Part shown: positions 17,185 through 25,981 of the stretch, one piece after another
Numbering within the stretch: position 1 is the stretch's first letter
How the letters are laid out: each line of letters begins with the position of its first letter
DNA from: Paenibacillus sp. V4I3
GTDB taxonomy: Bacteria; Bacillota; Bacilli; Paenibacillales; NBRC-103111
Assembly: GCF_030817215.1 (NCBI RefSeq)
Contig: NZ_JAUSZA010000001.1
Coordinates: 1,710,501 to 1,774,500 of the forward strand
Direction: 5' to 3'
DNA length: 64,000 nucleotides
Notes under the pieces: generated by a model
What the model was told of the DNA's origin: nothing
What the model saw: the letters and a program-made list of their open reading frames with translations, nothing else
Databases searched by the model: none
Position numbers and translations under genes: made by a program

Positions 17185-17208
17185 AGCCTTTTCAGGCTGT
17201 CTTTTTTA
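17185..17208 (+). terminator. Small intrinsic terminator, plus strand
   Basis: AGCCT (17185-17189), 4-nt loop, AGGCT (17194-17198), then G-T-C and a six-T run. The only plus-strand transcript it can end is the candidate short peptide at 17082-17159 or an unseen small RNA. Confidence 0.6.
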
Positions 17209-17222
17209 ATATTTAAAAAGTG

Positions 17223-17266
17223 AAATTAAGAAAGCCCATGCAACTATGCATAGGCCTTCTTAATTT
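17223..17266. terminator. Intrinsic terminator of the MFS gene (bidirectional shape)
   Basis: AAATTAAGAA at 17223-17232 pairs with TTCTTAATTT at 17257-17266, with inner pairing CATGCA/TGCAT. On the minus strand it follows the MFS stop at 17279 by about 13 bases. Confidence 0.75.
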
Positions 17267-17278
17267 TGTCGATTAGTT

Positions 17279-18697
17279 CTAAATATTCGGTAAAGCCCTT
17301 GTCTCAGACTCCTTCAAGACTACAGTCTTCTTTTGCTTCTTTCTACCAAACGAGAAATAGTAAATAGCTAGAATAACCAGTTGCAATGCGGCTATAACCA
17401 AACAGATATTACTGAAAATAAAGCCAGATGAATAGCTGTAAAAGGGGTTCCAGTTTGGAATGCCTTGGGATCCAAGATCAACAATTTTACTGTATATGCC
17501 AATAGCAATCCCTTGCGAAATAAAGTTGACCATCGCCAGCATGCCCATCCCCACGCCGACCTGTTCCTTAGGCAGGGTTCTTGAAACCGAGTTGGATAAC
17601 GCAATGACAATGAAAGATTGCCCGACGTTGCCAAGAATCAGAAATACAGCAATAAACAGGGGGGATCCTCCAGTAAAAGTGGAGAGTAAAATAAAACAAG
17701 CCAGCAGTAGGCTTGAAGCCACATAAACGACGAACGAATTGCCTTTTAGATCCGCGAGTCTACCGCCTCTACGTCCAAATACAGCAGAAGCAACAGCTGC
17801 AGGGACCATCGCGAAACCGATCCAAACGGATGGCAACTTCTGAATATTTGCTAATAGCAGAGGACTGAGTACATAGAGTGAGCAGCAAGTACCGCTGATG
17901 AGGAATGAAATGGTTAGTCCGAGCGTGTACTTATTATTTCGAAAGAGTTTTGGCGCAATAAAGGGCTCCCCAGCCGTGTAAATTCGAGCAATGAATAACC
18001 CTAAAGCGAGTAAGCCACCTAACAAAAGCCAGATTCCCTTCGTAACACTCAGCAGAAATAAGGCTATTGTGATGGCCAACAGACTACCGCCAATCCAGTC
18101 AAATTTCCCTGTTGTTCCAGGCAGTTCATTTCCTAAATATTTGCGGTAAAAAGGGAGGGTCGCCAAAATAAGCAAGGGTACAGCAAATAACCAGCGCCAG
18201 TGTACCGTGCTAACGATTAAAGCAGCGACAACAGGCCCAAGTGCATTACCAAAAGCTAAGCCTACAGCGGTCATACCAAGAGCTGCACCTCTGCGCTCCG
18301 GAGCGAAATACCGCAAGGGTATGATCATCGCAATCGCGGGAATAACCGCAGCTCCGGATGCTTGCAGACATCTGCCAACTAGCGCCATTCCGAATGTTTG
18401 TGAGGTCAGCCCGATGAGAGACCCGGTCGTAAATAAAAGGAGTCCGAAGGTTATCAAACTTTTCAGCCTATAGCGGTCTGCCAGCTTTCCGTAGGTGACT
18501 GCGCCAATCGCGTAGATCAGAATGTAGGCAGAAGAAAGCCAGCTGACCTGGGAAATCGTAAGGGAGAAGTCTTCACTAATCTTGGGCAAGACGATGTTGA
18601 ACATGATGCCGCTCATCATGGATATAATCAGGGTGAACATCAAAATACGCATTAATTTGTCACCGGCTTGCTGCGGTTCTTGGGTTTGGGTAGTCAT
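17279..18697 (-). CDS. MFS drug exporter, DHA2-like (14-TM type)
   Basis: 472 residues with about 14 hydrophobic segments. The cytoplasmic loop between helices 2 and 3 carries G-K-L-A-D-R-Y-R-L-K (MFS motif A), helix 4 contains G-R-C-L-Q-A-S-G-A-A, and helix 5 carries a motif-C-like G-x-A-x-G-x-A-L-G-P. The closest well-known relatives are Gram-positive exporters of the TetA(L)/QacA-like type, but the drug cannot be told. It lies downstream of, and on the same strand as, a TetR gene. An 18-bp operator copy lies 30 bases before its start, and the tetR-like gene ends in its own terminator, so the exporter may also have its own repressed promoter. Confidence 0.92.
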   Translation of the reverse strand: MTTQTQEPQQAGDKLMRILMFTLIISMMSGIMFNIVLPKISEDFSLTISQVSWLSSAYILIYAIGAVTYGKLADRYRLKSLITFGLLLFTTGSLIGLTSQTFGMALVGRCLQASGAAVIPAIAMIIPLRYFAPERRGAALGMTAVGLAFGNALGPVVAALIVSTVHWRWLFAVPLLILATLPFYRKYLGNELPGTTGKFDWIGGSLLAITIALFLLSVTKGIWLLLGGLLALGLFIARIYTAGEPFIAPKLFRNNKYTLGLTISFLISGTCCSLYVLSPLLLANIQKLPSVWIGFAMVPAAVASAVFGRRGGRLADLKGNSFVVYVASSLLLACFILLSTFTGGSPLFIAVFLILGNVGQSFIVIALSNSVSRTLPKEQVGVGMGMLAMVNFISQGIAIGIYSKIVDLGSQGIPNWNPFYSYSSGFIFSNICLVIAALQLVILAIYYFSFGRKKQKKTVVLKESETRALPNI

Positions 18698-18726
18698 ACG
18701 TTACCACATCCTTTTTAAAATTTGAC

Positions 18727-18744
18727 TGTCAGTACTGACTGACA
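18727..18744. promoter_or_regulatory. TetR operator in front of the MFS gene
   Basis: TGTCAGTACTGACTGACA: perfect 7-bp arms around a 4-nt centre. It is the same dyad as the site at 19374-19391, differing at one centre base. Confidence 0.85.
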
Positions 18745-18753
18745 TTGACTCTG

Positions 18754-18781
18754 TAAAAAAACTAGGGTTGTAAGGCCCTAG
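18754..18781 (-). terminator. Terminator overlapping the end of the TetR gene
   Basis: On the minus strand CTAGGG (18781-18776), an 8-nt loop, CCCTAG (18767-18762), then seven Ts. The TetR stop codon is inside the second arm, so translation to the end could open the stem and couple repressor translation to readthrough into the exporter gene. Confidence 0.75.
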
Positions 18782-19349
18782 CAAAAATCTTTACGCTCTC
18801 TTGAATAAATGGCTCCAACGAAATGGTTGAGTAATTTTTATGGCTATCGAGATCGTTCATGAACGCCCCGAAATTCATCATCATAAAGGAGAAGGCGTGC
18901 ATCTCCGGATTCGTGGGAATCATTTTGCCTTTCTCGGACATCGTGATGAAATAATTCGTTAAGATTTCCAACAATTGCAGAGGATGCTTATGCGTACGCT
19001 CGCTGAATCCGGGCAGTTGGCCTTCTTCTTTGAGGCTGATCTGGATCAATTTGCGATTACGGTTCATAATCTCATGATAGGTTTTACTAACCAGAAGCAG
19101 ATCCTTCTCCAGATCCCACACGAGCTTTTCACTAAACAGCTTTTTCATCTCTTCGGCATAATGATAGCGGTCAAATGCGGCTTCGAGAAGCTTCTGTTTA
19201 CTGCCGAATTGGCGAAATAATGTCTTCTCACTAAGACCTGCTTCTGTGGCAATTTCAAGGGTGGTTACCCCATTGTAGCCTTTAGCCGCGATCAAATTGA
19301 GCGCCGCTAAGAGAAGTCTATCGCTGCTTCCCAGCTTGCTGCCGTCCAT
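18762..19349 (-). CDS. TetR/AcrR family repressor of the MFS exporter
   Basis: About 195 residues from the ATG at 19349 (GAAGAGGGA 7 bases upstream); an in-frame start at 19370 would overlap the operator. Helix-turn-helix region at about 10-55 with A-A-L-N-L-I-A-A-K-G-Y-N-G-V-T-T-L-E-I-A followed by G-L-S-E-K-T-L-F-R-Q-F-G. The remainder is a helical ligand-binding domain with no detailed match I can name. Two operator copies, one between the -10 box and the start of this gene and one before the MFS gene, show it likely represses both itself and the exporter. Confidence 0.92.
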   Translation of the reverse strand: MDGSKLGSSDRLLLAALNLIAAKGYNGVTTLEIATEAGLSEKTLFRQFGSKQKLLEAAFDRYHYAEEMKKLFSEKLVWDLEKDLLLVSKTYHEIMNRNRKLIQISLKEEGQLPGFSERTHKHPLQLLEILTNYFITMSEKGKMIPTNPEMHAFSFMMMNFGAFMNDLDSHKNYSTISLEPFIQESVKIFARALQP

Positions 19350-19373
19350 GTTATTATCCCTCTTCCACAACGA

Positions 19374-19391
19374 TGTCAGTACTCACTGACA
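19374..19391. promoter_or_regulatory. TetR operator at the repressor's own promoter
   Basis: TGTCAGTACTCACTGACA, perfect 7-bp arms, immediately downstream of the -10 box of the promoter at 19394-19422. Binding would block initiation. Confidence 0.85.
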
Positions 19392-19393
19392 TT

Positions 19394-19422
19394 ATAATAT
19401 GATGGATATGAAATAAAGTCAA
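19394..19422 (-). promoter_or_regulatory. SigA-type promoter of the TetR gene
   Basis: On the minus strand TTGACT (19422-19417), 17-base spacer, TATTAT (19399-19394). Confidence 0.8.
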
Positions 19423-19488
19423 TGTATGTATATCCTGTTATAAAGAATTTTCTGCAAAATTACGCTTTTATCCGCATGGCACCACTGT

Positions 19489-20340
19489 TTAGCCAAAAAA
19501 GCTAATGATCAGAATGCCGATCAGGATAAGAATCGAGCAAATAATTCGTAGTGTGCCTTGCTTTTCTTTGAGCACAACAATGCCCAGAATCGTAGCAAAG
19601 ACAGTGCCAATCTCACGAATTGGTGAGATATGGGCGACAGGAGCATATTTCATGGCGATCAAAAATAACAAATAAGATCCGGGATTGAGGATCGCACCCA
19701 GTAAAATGATCTTGGCGTTCAGCTTCCATTCGACGCGAAGTTGTTTAGAAGCGAGTACAATCGGCGTCAGTGCAGCCATGAACCCAATATTCGTAACCTC
19801 TAATAAAGAGATAGCTGAAACATGCTGAAGGTTGATGCGATCAACAAAAACGTAGCATGTCGTGCATAGGCCGACACTAAGGGCCATAAGGAATGCTTTA
19901 ACCGTTCCGGCGGATGCTTGTTTACGGGTGAAAATACCGCTAAGCCAAATGAAACCGAAGACCATGCAGAGCAGACCTATCCAACCGTATATCGATAAGG
20001 ATTCACGAAGGAACAAGACGCTGCCAATGGGAATGAAGAGCGTGCTGGTGCCTCTCATAATCGGATACACCTGGGACAGGTCGCCCATATTGTAGGTGCG
20101 TGCCAACAACAGGGAGTAGACGCTTTGCAAACAAGCAGATAAAAGTAAGAATCCGTAGGCTTTTAGAGATAAAGGGGTAAGCCATAGTTCTCTGATTAAA
20201 TAAGGAAGAAGTCCGATTGTGGTTACCATCATGATGGACCATAGGAAGACGCTTTTATTCTGGCTTCTTTTGGTGAATAAGCTCCAGACCGCGTGCGTAA
20301 GACCAGAAGCTACGACTAGTAAAATTGAAACGATAAACAA
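19489..20340 (-). CDS. EamA/DMT-family transporter
   Basis: 283 residues with about ten hydrophobic segments in two homologous halves, the layout of the drug/metabolite transporter EamA family. Visible marks are A-R-T-Y-N-M-G-D-L-S-Q-V-Y-P-I-M-R-G in the first half and P-I-R-E-I-G-T-V-F-A-T in the second, which match the usual helix 3-4 and 8-9 signature. It starts 27 bases after the metallophosphoesterase gene and on the same strand, so the two are probably cotranscribed from the promoter at 21394-21422. Substrate unknown; export of a metabolite is the family norm. Confidence 0.88.
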   Translation of the reverse strand: MFIVSILLVVASGLTHAVWSLFTKRSQNKSVFLWSIMMVTTIGLLPYLIRELWLTPLSLKAYGFLLLSACLQSVYSLLLARTYNMGDLSQVYPIMRGTSTLFIPIGSVLFLRESLSIYGWIGLLCMVFGFIWLSGIFTRKQASAGTVKAFLMALSVGLCTTCYVFVDRINLQHVSAISLLEVTNIGFMAALTPIVLASKQLRVEWKLNAKIILLGAILNPGSYLLFLIAMKYAPVAHISPIREIGTVFATILGIVVLKEKQGTLRIICSILILIGILIISFFG

Positions 20341-20367
20341 GCGATCATCTCCAAACCTTGAGAGAAG

Positions 20368-21318
20368 TTAAACGTTGGGGTTGTGTTCGGGTTGATCGAT
20401 GATTACCGTACCGTCAGCCAGTCGCAGCCAGGATTCGAAAGAACGCTCGCCTTCGCGGAGTCGAATCATCCGGGCACCACGTGGATAGCCGTCTTTGCCA
20501 TAGGTATTGTAACCGGTTGCTCTTCCGTAGCAGAGACGTACTCCGTAAAGCTCGCCCCAATAATCGTTGACGTGGTCGTGTCCGCAGAAGGTCCCTACGA
20601 TATCGCCCATTTCAACCATTGCTGTAAATAGTCCTGAATTGACGGGAGAGCAGCAGACATTTTCAAACTTGTTGCCGTAGCAGGTCTCATTGTCCCAAAC
20701 TTGTTTATACTCCGGAAGCGGGATGTGAAAGAAGGCCAAGGCAGGGTACGCCTGCGCCCCGATGCTCAATTGGAGCTTACGGGATTCCTCCCTGTACCAG
20801 TCGATCTGATTGCTGCGAATCCAATCATAACCTTGGATATGCGGCAGCACAGAGCGATCCCCGGAATCAAAGAAGTACAAAGCGGCAGCGGTCTGACCAT
20901 CGGGACCGGAAATGGATAACGTATAGTTGCCAACACCGTTAATTCCTTCTGGTCCTCGCTGGGTAATGGTATGGGAATGCTCAAGCACTGTATGCATAAG
21001 TTCATCTCTAGTGATGGTAGTTTCTGTATCATGGTTGCCGAACACAACAGCCCATGGAATACCGCGAGATTCGGCCGTGTGAACGGCATCGCGAAACGCT
21101 TGATGCGGATTCTCGCAAACAGGTTCACCAGAAGCCCCGTGCCCTGTGTAAATGACGTCGCCTGTAAATACGACAAGATCAGGATGCTCAGCGTCTAGCA
21201 CTTCTTCCATTAGACGACGTGTTTCCTGATCCTGATCCTCACCATTTTCCCAATGTAAATCGGTGAACTGGGCAATCGTAAAAGTTCGATCTTCGCGAAA
21301 GACAAGCTGATGCTGCAC
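20368..21318 (-). CDS. Calcineurin-like metallophosphoesterase
   Basis: 316 residues with the five metal-binding blocks of the superfamily: F-T-D-L-H near the start, V-V-F-T-G-D-V-I near residue 55, V-F-G-N-H-D-T-E near 95, F-F-H-I-P near 195, and C-G-H-D-H-V-N-D near 240. The best family fit is the purple-acid-phosphatase/Dcr2-like group of intracellular or secreted phosphohydrolases. There is no signal peptide, so it acts in the cytoplasm. First gene of a two-gene unit with the EamA transporter and with a good SigA promoter upstream. Substrate unknown. Confidence 0.88.
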   Translation of the reverse strand: MQHQLVFREDRTFTIAQFTDLHWENGEDQDQETRRLMEEVLDAEHPDLVVFTGDVIYTGHGASGEPVCENPHQAFRDAVHTAESRGIPWAVVFGNHDTETTITRDELMHTVLEHSHTITQRGPEGINGVGNYTLSISGPDGQTAAALYFFDSGDRSVLPHIQGYDWIRSNQIDWYREESRKLQLSIGAQAYPALAFFHIPLPEYKQVWDNETCYGNKFENVCCSPVNSGLFTAMVEMGDIVGTFCGHDHVNDYWGELYGVRLCYGRATGYNTYGKDGYPRGARMIRLREGERSFESWLRLADGTVIIDQPEHNPNV

Positions 21319-21393
21319 GATAATGTCCCCCTATAAGTTGTATTTTTGTAGTAATCATGTTGTTTCTTTATTATATATTGTTGTTTGTTGGCT

Positions 21394-21422
21394 ATTGTAT
21401 CGCTGGTTTGCTATGCTGTCAA
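21394..21422 (-). promoter_or_regulatory. SigA promoter of the metallophosphoesterase/EamA unit
   Basis: On the minus strand TTGACA (21422-21417), 17-base spacer, TACAAT (21399-21394), about 75 bases before the start codon. Confidence 0.8.
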
Positions 21423-21497
21423 TGAAGAATTTTTTCACAAAAAAGAGCGATTAGGCAAAAAATGCCGATATACGGTACGGAGTAACAACCGTATCTT

Positions 21498-21503
21498 TAT
21501 AAT
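21498..21503 (+). promoter_or_regulatory. Possible -10 box of the GH123-like gene
   Basis: A TATAAT at 21498-21503 lies 40 bases before the ATG. A dyad TACGGT...ACCGTA sits just upstream (about 21471-21493), where an operator could act. No good -35 box is visible at 17 bases. Confidence 0.35.
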
Positions 21504-21542
21504 CAATCAACATATTAATTCTAAGTAAGAGGAGATCACATC

Positions 21543-23198
21543 ATGTCTGATAAAAAGGTTGAATTACGATGTTTGAATTCTTTGGCTAAAGTAATCGCTC
21601 ATCATGAACTCAATTCTCTTTATTTCCTTGAACGAGCAACAACGTTCAGCAACGAAATTTATTCGTTTCAGGTAGCCTATCGATCGGAGCAGCTTATCAA
21701 AGGCATACGCATCGAAATCGAATCACCTCTAGCCGAGTGTATAACAATTCGAAAAGTCGGATTAGTGCCAAGTGAATTAGCATGTTATGGCGATCATGAT
21801 GGTTATGTGATCAGTGATCAACCTGGTCTGTATCCCGATCCGTTGATGCCATTGGATGTAAATGGTGAAGTCGCTTTACCTGGGAGCTGGAGCTCTCTAT
21901 GGATAACGGTGGATCTCAAAAATCAACATTTAGAGAGTGTGTATCCGATTGATGTGATGTTGTTATCCTCAGATGGCAATAAGATGGGATCGGAACGTAT
22001 CCATTTGCACGTAATGAGCGGTTCTTTGCCCAAGCAAAAGTTGATTCGAACCGAATGGTTTCATACGGATTGTTTGGCTAATCATTACAATGTGAATGTC
22101 TTCAGCGAAGAGCACTGGACTCTTATTGAGCAATATGTTCAAACTGCGGTCAAACAAGGAATCAATATGATTTTAACACCCTTATTCACGCCTCCATTGG
22201 ATACAGAAGTTGGCGGTGAGCGGACTACTGTGCAGTTGGTAGAGGTAGAGCGTGATGAGAATGGGTACCGATTTGATTTTCGCTTACTAGAGAGATGGAT
22301 AGCACTTGGAGAACGCTGCGGGGTTGAATACTATGAGTTTTCTCATTTATTTACGCAATGGGGGGCACAGTTTGCGCCCAAAATCATGGCTGCGGAAAAG
22401 GGGCAGCTGAAGCGAATATTTGGTTGGGAAACAGACGCAACTGGAGAAGAATATGGCCAGTTTCTAGAGGCATTTTTACCTGAATTGGATCAGTTTATCA
22501 AAAAGCAGGGCATTCAGGATCGCGTATTTTTCCACGTTTCGGACGAACCGACCTTGGACAATTTGGAATCATATCGAGCAGCAAGTACCCGATTGAGCCA
22601 GTTCTTTCAAGGATATCCTACGTTCGATGCACTTTCGGACTATGAATTTTACGCGCATGGCCTTGTGAACACACCAGTGGTTGCCAATAATCATATCGAT
22701 TCCTTTATTAGCCGCGGCGTGGATAACCTTTGGACTTATTATTGCTGTGCGCAGTACAAAAAAGTATCAAATCGATTCTTTGCATTTCCTTCGGAGAGAA
22801 ATCGGATCATTGGATTCCAGTTATATAAATTTAATATACGAGGATTTTTACACTGGGGGTATAACTTCTGGTATTCACAATATGCACGTAAAATGGTGAA
22901 TCCATTTGTCCAAACGGATGCGGATCGAGCTTTTCCTTCTGGGGATGCCTTTCTTGTATATCCAGGAGAAACGGGACCAATCGAATCTATTCGTATGGTC
23001 GTATTTTATGAAGCGTTGCAAGATGTAAGGGCGCTTGAAATGTTAGAAGGTTTAATTGGTCGCGAGAAAACTATTGCTATGGTTGAAGAAGATCTTGCTG
23101 TGCCATTAACATTCAGCGATTATCCGCATGAACCCGACTGGATTATCAAGAAACGTGAGAAGATCAATCAACTTATTGCATCGCTGGCTAAAGGATGA
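21543..23198 (+). CDS. GH123-like / DUF4091 glycosidase
   Basis: 551 residues, AGAGGAG site before the ATG. There is no signal peptide, so the enzyme is cytoplasmic. The N-terminal about 170 residues look like a beta-sandwich. The central barrel carries H-V-S-D-E-P near residue 335, matching the Asp-Glu pair used in substrate-assisted catalysis by GH123 beta-N-acetylgalactosaminidases. The C-terminus has the DUF4091 signature (Y-P-G-E-T-G-P-I-E-S-I-R, then E-A-L-Q-D-V-R-A-L-E). Intracellular location implies action on imported oligosaccharides. The adjacent DeoR regulator and sugar-type ABC transporter on the same strand fit this. The exact substrate is inferred from family only. Confidence 0.82.
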   Translation: MSDKKVELRCLNSLAKVIAHHELNSLYFLERATTFSNEIYSFQVAYRSEQLIKGIRIEIESPLAECITIRKVGLVPSELACYGDHDGYVISDQPGLYPDPLMPLDVNGEVALPGSWSSLWITVDLKNQHLESVYPIDVMLLSSDGNKMGSERIHLHVMSGSLPKQKLIRTEWFHTDCLANHYNVNVFSEEHWTLIEQYVQTAVKQGINMILTPLFTPPLDTEVGGERTTVQLVEVERDENGYRFDFRLLERWIALGERCGVEYYEFSHLFTQWGAQFAPKIMAAEKGQLKRIFGWETDATGEEYGQFLEAFLPELDQFIKKQGIQDRVFFHVSDEPTLDNLESYRAASTRLSQFFQGYPTFDALSDYEFYAHGLVNTPVVANNHIDSFISRGVDNLWTYYCCAQYKKVSNRFFAFPSERNRIIGFQLYKFNIRGFLHWGYNFWYSQYARKMVNPFVQTDADRAFPSGDAFLVYPGETGPIESIRMVVFYEALQDVRALEMLEGLIGREKTIAMVEEDLAVPLTFSDYPHEPDWIIKKREKINQLIASLAKG

Positions 23199-23212
23199 AG
23201 CCGATCCGTTGA

Positions 23213-23301
23213 CATCGTAAGCGCCACCTTATAAACTGGATGAAAACAACAGGAAACATCACCATGTGGATATCATCGGTCAATAGCTGATGCTTACGAT
23301 G
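23213..23301. repeat. Widely spaced 10-bp inverted repeat upstream of the DeoR gene
   Basis: CATCGTAAGC at 23213-23222 and GCTTACGATG at 23292-23301 are perfect reverse complements 69 bases apart, both before the DeoR start at 23337. This would suit a looping operator for the DeoR protein, or an mRNA stem. Confidence 0.4.
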
Positions 23302-23336
23302 CCAGTTTCCTTACGGAAAACTCTTAGGAGGCCATT

Positions 23337-24107
23337 ATGTCATTAACATACGAAGATCGCAGGATGACCATCCTGAACCATTTGGAGATGGAAGGGAAAG
23401 TGCAGGTGCATCACCTGTCTGAGATGCTTAATGTCTCAACGGAAACGGTGCGGCGGGACCTAGATCGGCTAGAGAAGGAAGGCAAGCTTCGCAAAGTGTA
23501 CGGAGGCGCTGTCAAAATGCGCATGGAGCTTGTTGAGCCGCCCTTTCTCAAACGGACCCAAATGATGAAGTCAGAGAAAACAGCGATCGGCAAGCTGGCT
23601 GCCTCTTTGGTCCAAGACGGGGAAACGATTATGCTGGATAACGGCACGACGACGATTGAGATATTGCCTTACCTGAAGGATCGTACGAGTGTAACCTTGA
23701 TCACCCATTCAGTTCCGATTCTCAATCTGGCCATGGAAACGTTCCGGGGAAGAATTATCTTCGCAGGCGGGGAAGTGAACGTCGAGTATCAAGCCACATC
23801 AGGCTCCCTGACGGATCAGATGCTGGATCAATTTAAAGTGAACAAAGCATTTATTTCTGTTGGAGGCATCTCACTCGCGGACGGCATTACAGACTTCCAT
23901 TTGGCTGAAGCTATTATCTCACGGAAAATGATGCAGCGGGCCGAGGAAGCCATCCTGGTAGCGGATCATTCCAAATTCGGTATGGCTACGTTTGCTAGAG
24001 TGTCCAAGCTTGAAGAAATCTCGATGCTCATTACCGATTCAGGCTGCTCGAAGGAATGGATCGATACAATTGAGGCGCTCGGCATTGAAGTGCTGATCAG
24101 CGACTAA
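23337..24107 (+). CDS. DeoR/GlpR family sugar-phosphate-responsive regulator
   Basis: 256 residues, AGGAGG before the ATG. The N-terminal winged helix (about 5-60) holds the DeoR signature L-S-E-M-L-N-V-S-T-E-T-V-R-R-D-L-D-R-L-E followed by K-V-Y-G-G-A. The sugar-phosphate-binding DeoRC domain covers about 75-235 with D-N-G-T-T-T near residue 100 and S-V-G-G-I near 180. Family members repress sugar uptake and breakdown genes until a sugar phosphate binds. It lies between the GH123-like gene and an ABC transporter, and probably controls one or both. A terminator follows directly. Confidence 0.93.
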   Translation: MSLTYEDRRMTILNHLEMEGKVQVHHLSEMLNVSTETVRRDLDRLEKEGKLRKVYGGAVKMRMELVEPPFLKRTQMMKSEKTAIGKLAASLVQDGETIMLDNGTTTIEILPYLKDRTSVTLITHSVPILNLAMETFRGRIIFAGGEVNVEYQATSGSLTDQMLDQFKVNKAFISVGGISLADGITDFHLAEAIISRKMMQRAEEAILVADHSKFGMATFARVSKLEEISMLITDSGCSKEWIDTIEALGIEVLISD

Positions 24108-24112
24108 TACGC

Positions 24113-24160
24113 AAATCGCCACCGAACCGGCTCCCATAGCGGCGAAAGGGCGATTTTTTC
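24113..24160 (+). terminator. Intrinsic terminator after the DeoR gene
   Basis: AAATCGCC at 24113-24120 pairs with GGCGATTT at 24149-24156, followed by a T-run. Confidence 0.8.
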
Positions 24161-24185
24161 TTTGCAAATAAGGGAATTCTCAAAT

Positions 24186-24204
24186 AATGATGATGGTACA
24201 AAAA
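24186..24204 (+). promoter_or_regulatory. Shared motif upstream of the transporter operon (copy 1)
   Basis: AATGATGATGGTACAAAAA recurs with one change at 27924-27942, and the similarity extends about 12 bases upstream in both copies (GGGAAT then CAA). It lies 144 bases before the lipoprotein gene. A binding site for the AraC-type regulator of the cluster is the most direct reading. Confidence 0.55.
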
Positions 24205-24347
24205 GAAGCGACGTCTATTCCTAAGAAAACAATACGATTGAATAATCGACGATATACGACATCAGGAAGTGTGAGATATGCTTCTTTCACAGGGCTAATC
24301 CGCTTCACGGCGTTAGCGCCGGACTACGATATAAGGGGAGTGTTTCC

Positions 24348-25964
24348 ATGAAAAGAAGATCTCAATTAAAAGTACTGCCGATCGCGGCGACCATTCTTGC
24401 ACTATCACTTGCAACCGCTTGCGGAAATGCTGGATCTACAAAAGATAAAGGCAGCACAGCGCCAGTCGCAACTGCTGATTCTAAAGAACCTGTGAAGGTG
24501 ACATTATGGACACCAATGAATCCGAATGCGAAAGCCGTCGTTAAGAGCTTGAACGAGCTGCCTATGGTAAAAGAGTGGGCCAAGAAAACAAACGTAACGT
24601 TTGACTTCCAACATTCTTCCGGAAATACACCGCAAGATGATATTCAGCAATACGGTGTTATGGTTGCTTCTAATAATCTGCCGGATTCGATGCTGTGGAG
24701 TTGGAACAGCGTGCAGGGCGGAACATCCAAAATGTTCAAAGACGGCACGATTATTAAACTGAATGATTTAATTGAGAAGAATGCTCCGAATTTGAAAAAG
24801 ATTCTGGATGCGAATCCGCAGATCGCCAAACAAGTCAAGTCAGATAACGGCGATATTTATGTGATGCCTCATCTGAAAGTAGGTCAATATGGTCAGTACA
24901 AAACATTCAGCGGTATGATCATTCGACAAGACTGGCTCGAAGAACTGGGACTGAAAGCGCCTGAAACGGTCGACGAGTGGGAAACAGTACTTAAAGCTTT
25001 CAAAGAGAAGAAAGGCGCTATTCCTTTCACTTTGAACAAATCGACTGCTATTGGTGGTTTTGATTTTGCAGGCGCTTACGGCGTATCAAACGCCTTCTAT
25101 ATCGACAATGGGAAAGTGAAGTTCGGACCCATCCAACCGGAATATAAGCAATACTTGACGACTATGCAAAAATGGTACAAAGAGGGTCTGATCGATCCGG
25201 ATTTTGCGTCCAATGACGGAAAAACGATGGATTCGAAAGTAACCTCCGGCAAAGCTGGGGCGTTCTATGGATACATCGGCGGAAGTATCGGTACGTATTC
25301 GCCTGCCTTGCAAAAGACAGATCCGAAAGCAAAACTTGCTCCTGTCCAATATCCAGTATTGAAGAAAGGCGACGAACCTAAGTTCGTGCAAGCGTCCTGG
25401 GAATACGACAACATCGGAACGGTGATCACAAGTGCGAACAAGCATGCTGCTGAAACCGTGAAAGCGCTGGACTATCTGTATAGCGAAGAAGGCGCAATGC
25501 TCAAAAATTTCGGTATCGAAGGCCAAACGTACACGAAAGTAGATGGTCAACCGAAGTACACGGACCTGATTTTGAAAAATCCGGATAACCTGCCGATCAG
25601 TCAAGCGATGGCTAAATATTTTATTGCCAACTACGGCTTCTCCGGTTTGGACGATGACCGTTACAATGATCAATATTATCAATTGCAGTCGCAAAAAGAT
25701 GCCGTAAAACTTTACGCCAAATATGCGAATAATGCATACAAAGTGTTGCTGCCGCCAGTGGCGCTGACACCGGATGAAGCGAAGGAATCTGCGAAAATTA
25801 TGAATGATGTAAGTACGCTCTTGTCCGAGCAAGTCACGAAAGTGGTCATGGGCGCCGCGAAAATCGAAGATTTCGACAAAGCTGTGGAGCAATTTAAAAA
25901 GATGAACATTGACCGCGCGACGGATATTTATCAGGCGGCAACGGATCGTTACAACAAACGTTAA
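24348..25964 (+). CDS. Lipoprotein solute-binding subunit, LplA/YtcQ-like carbohydrate ABC transporter
   Basis: 538 residues, AAGGGGAG before the ATG. Residues 1-25 are a lipoprotein signal peptide with the lipobox L-A-T-A-C, so the mature protein is anchored to the outer face of the membrane. The body is an extracellular solute-binding protein of family 1, of the large YtcQ/LplA type (about 500 residues, longer than maltose-type proteins). It heads an operon with two LplB/LplC-type permeases. No ATPase gene is present, as usual for this class, which borrows a shared MsmX-type ATPase. Oligosaccharide is the expected ligand. A stem-loop follows the stop. Confidence 0.92.
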   Translation: MKRRSQLKVLPIAATILALSLATACGNAGSTKDKGSTAPVATADSKEPVKVTLWTPMNPNAKAVVKSLNELPMVKEWAKKTNVTFDFQHSSGNTPQDDIQQYGVMVASNNLPDSMLWSWNSVQGGTSKMFKDGTIIKLNDLIEKNAPNLKKILDANPQIAKQVKSDNGDIYVMPHLKVGQYGQYKTFSGMIIRQDWLEELGLKAPETVDEWETVLKAFKEKKGAIPFTLNKSTAIGGFDFAGAYGVSNAFYIDNGKVKFGPIQPEYKQYLTTMQKWYKEGLIDPDFASNDGKTMDSKVTSGKAGAFYGYIGGSIGTYSPALQKTDPKAKLAPVQYPVLKKGDEPKFVQASWEYDNIGTVITSANKHAAETVKALDYLYSEEGAMLKNFGIEGQTYTKVDGQPKYTDLILKNPDNLPISQAMAKYFIANYGFSGLDDDRYNDQYYQLQSQKDAVKLYAKYANNAYKVLLPPVALTPDEAKESAKIMNDVSTLLSEQVTKVVMGAAKIEDFDKAVEQFKKMNIDRATDIYQAATDRYNKR

Positions 25965-25981
25965 TAGATTTCAAAAAATAG

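Noticed and set aside
25086..25892. Long minus-strand open frame (268 codons) opposite the binding-protein gene
   Set aside because: It is the antisense of a clearly recognised lipoprotein gene, has no ribosome site, and its composition is that of a reversed coding frame.
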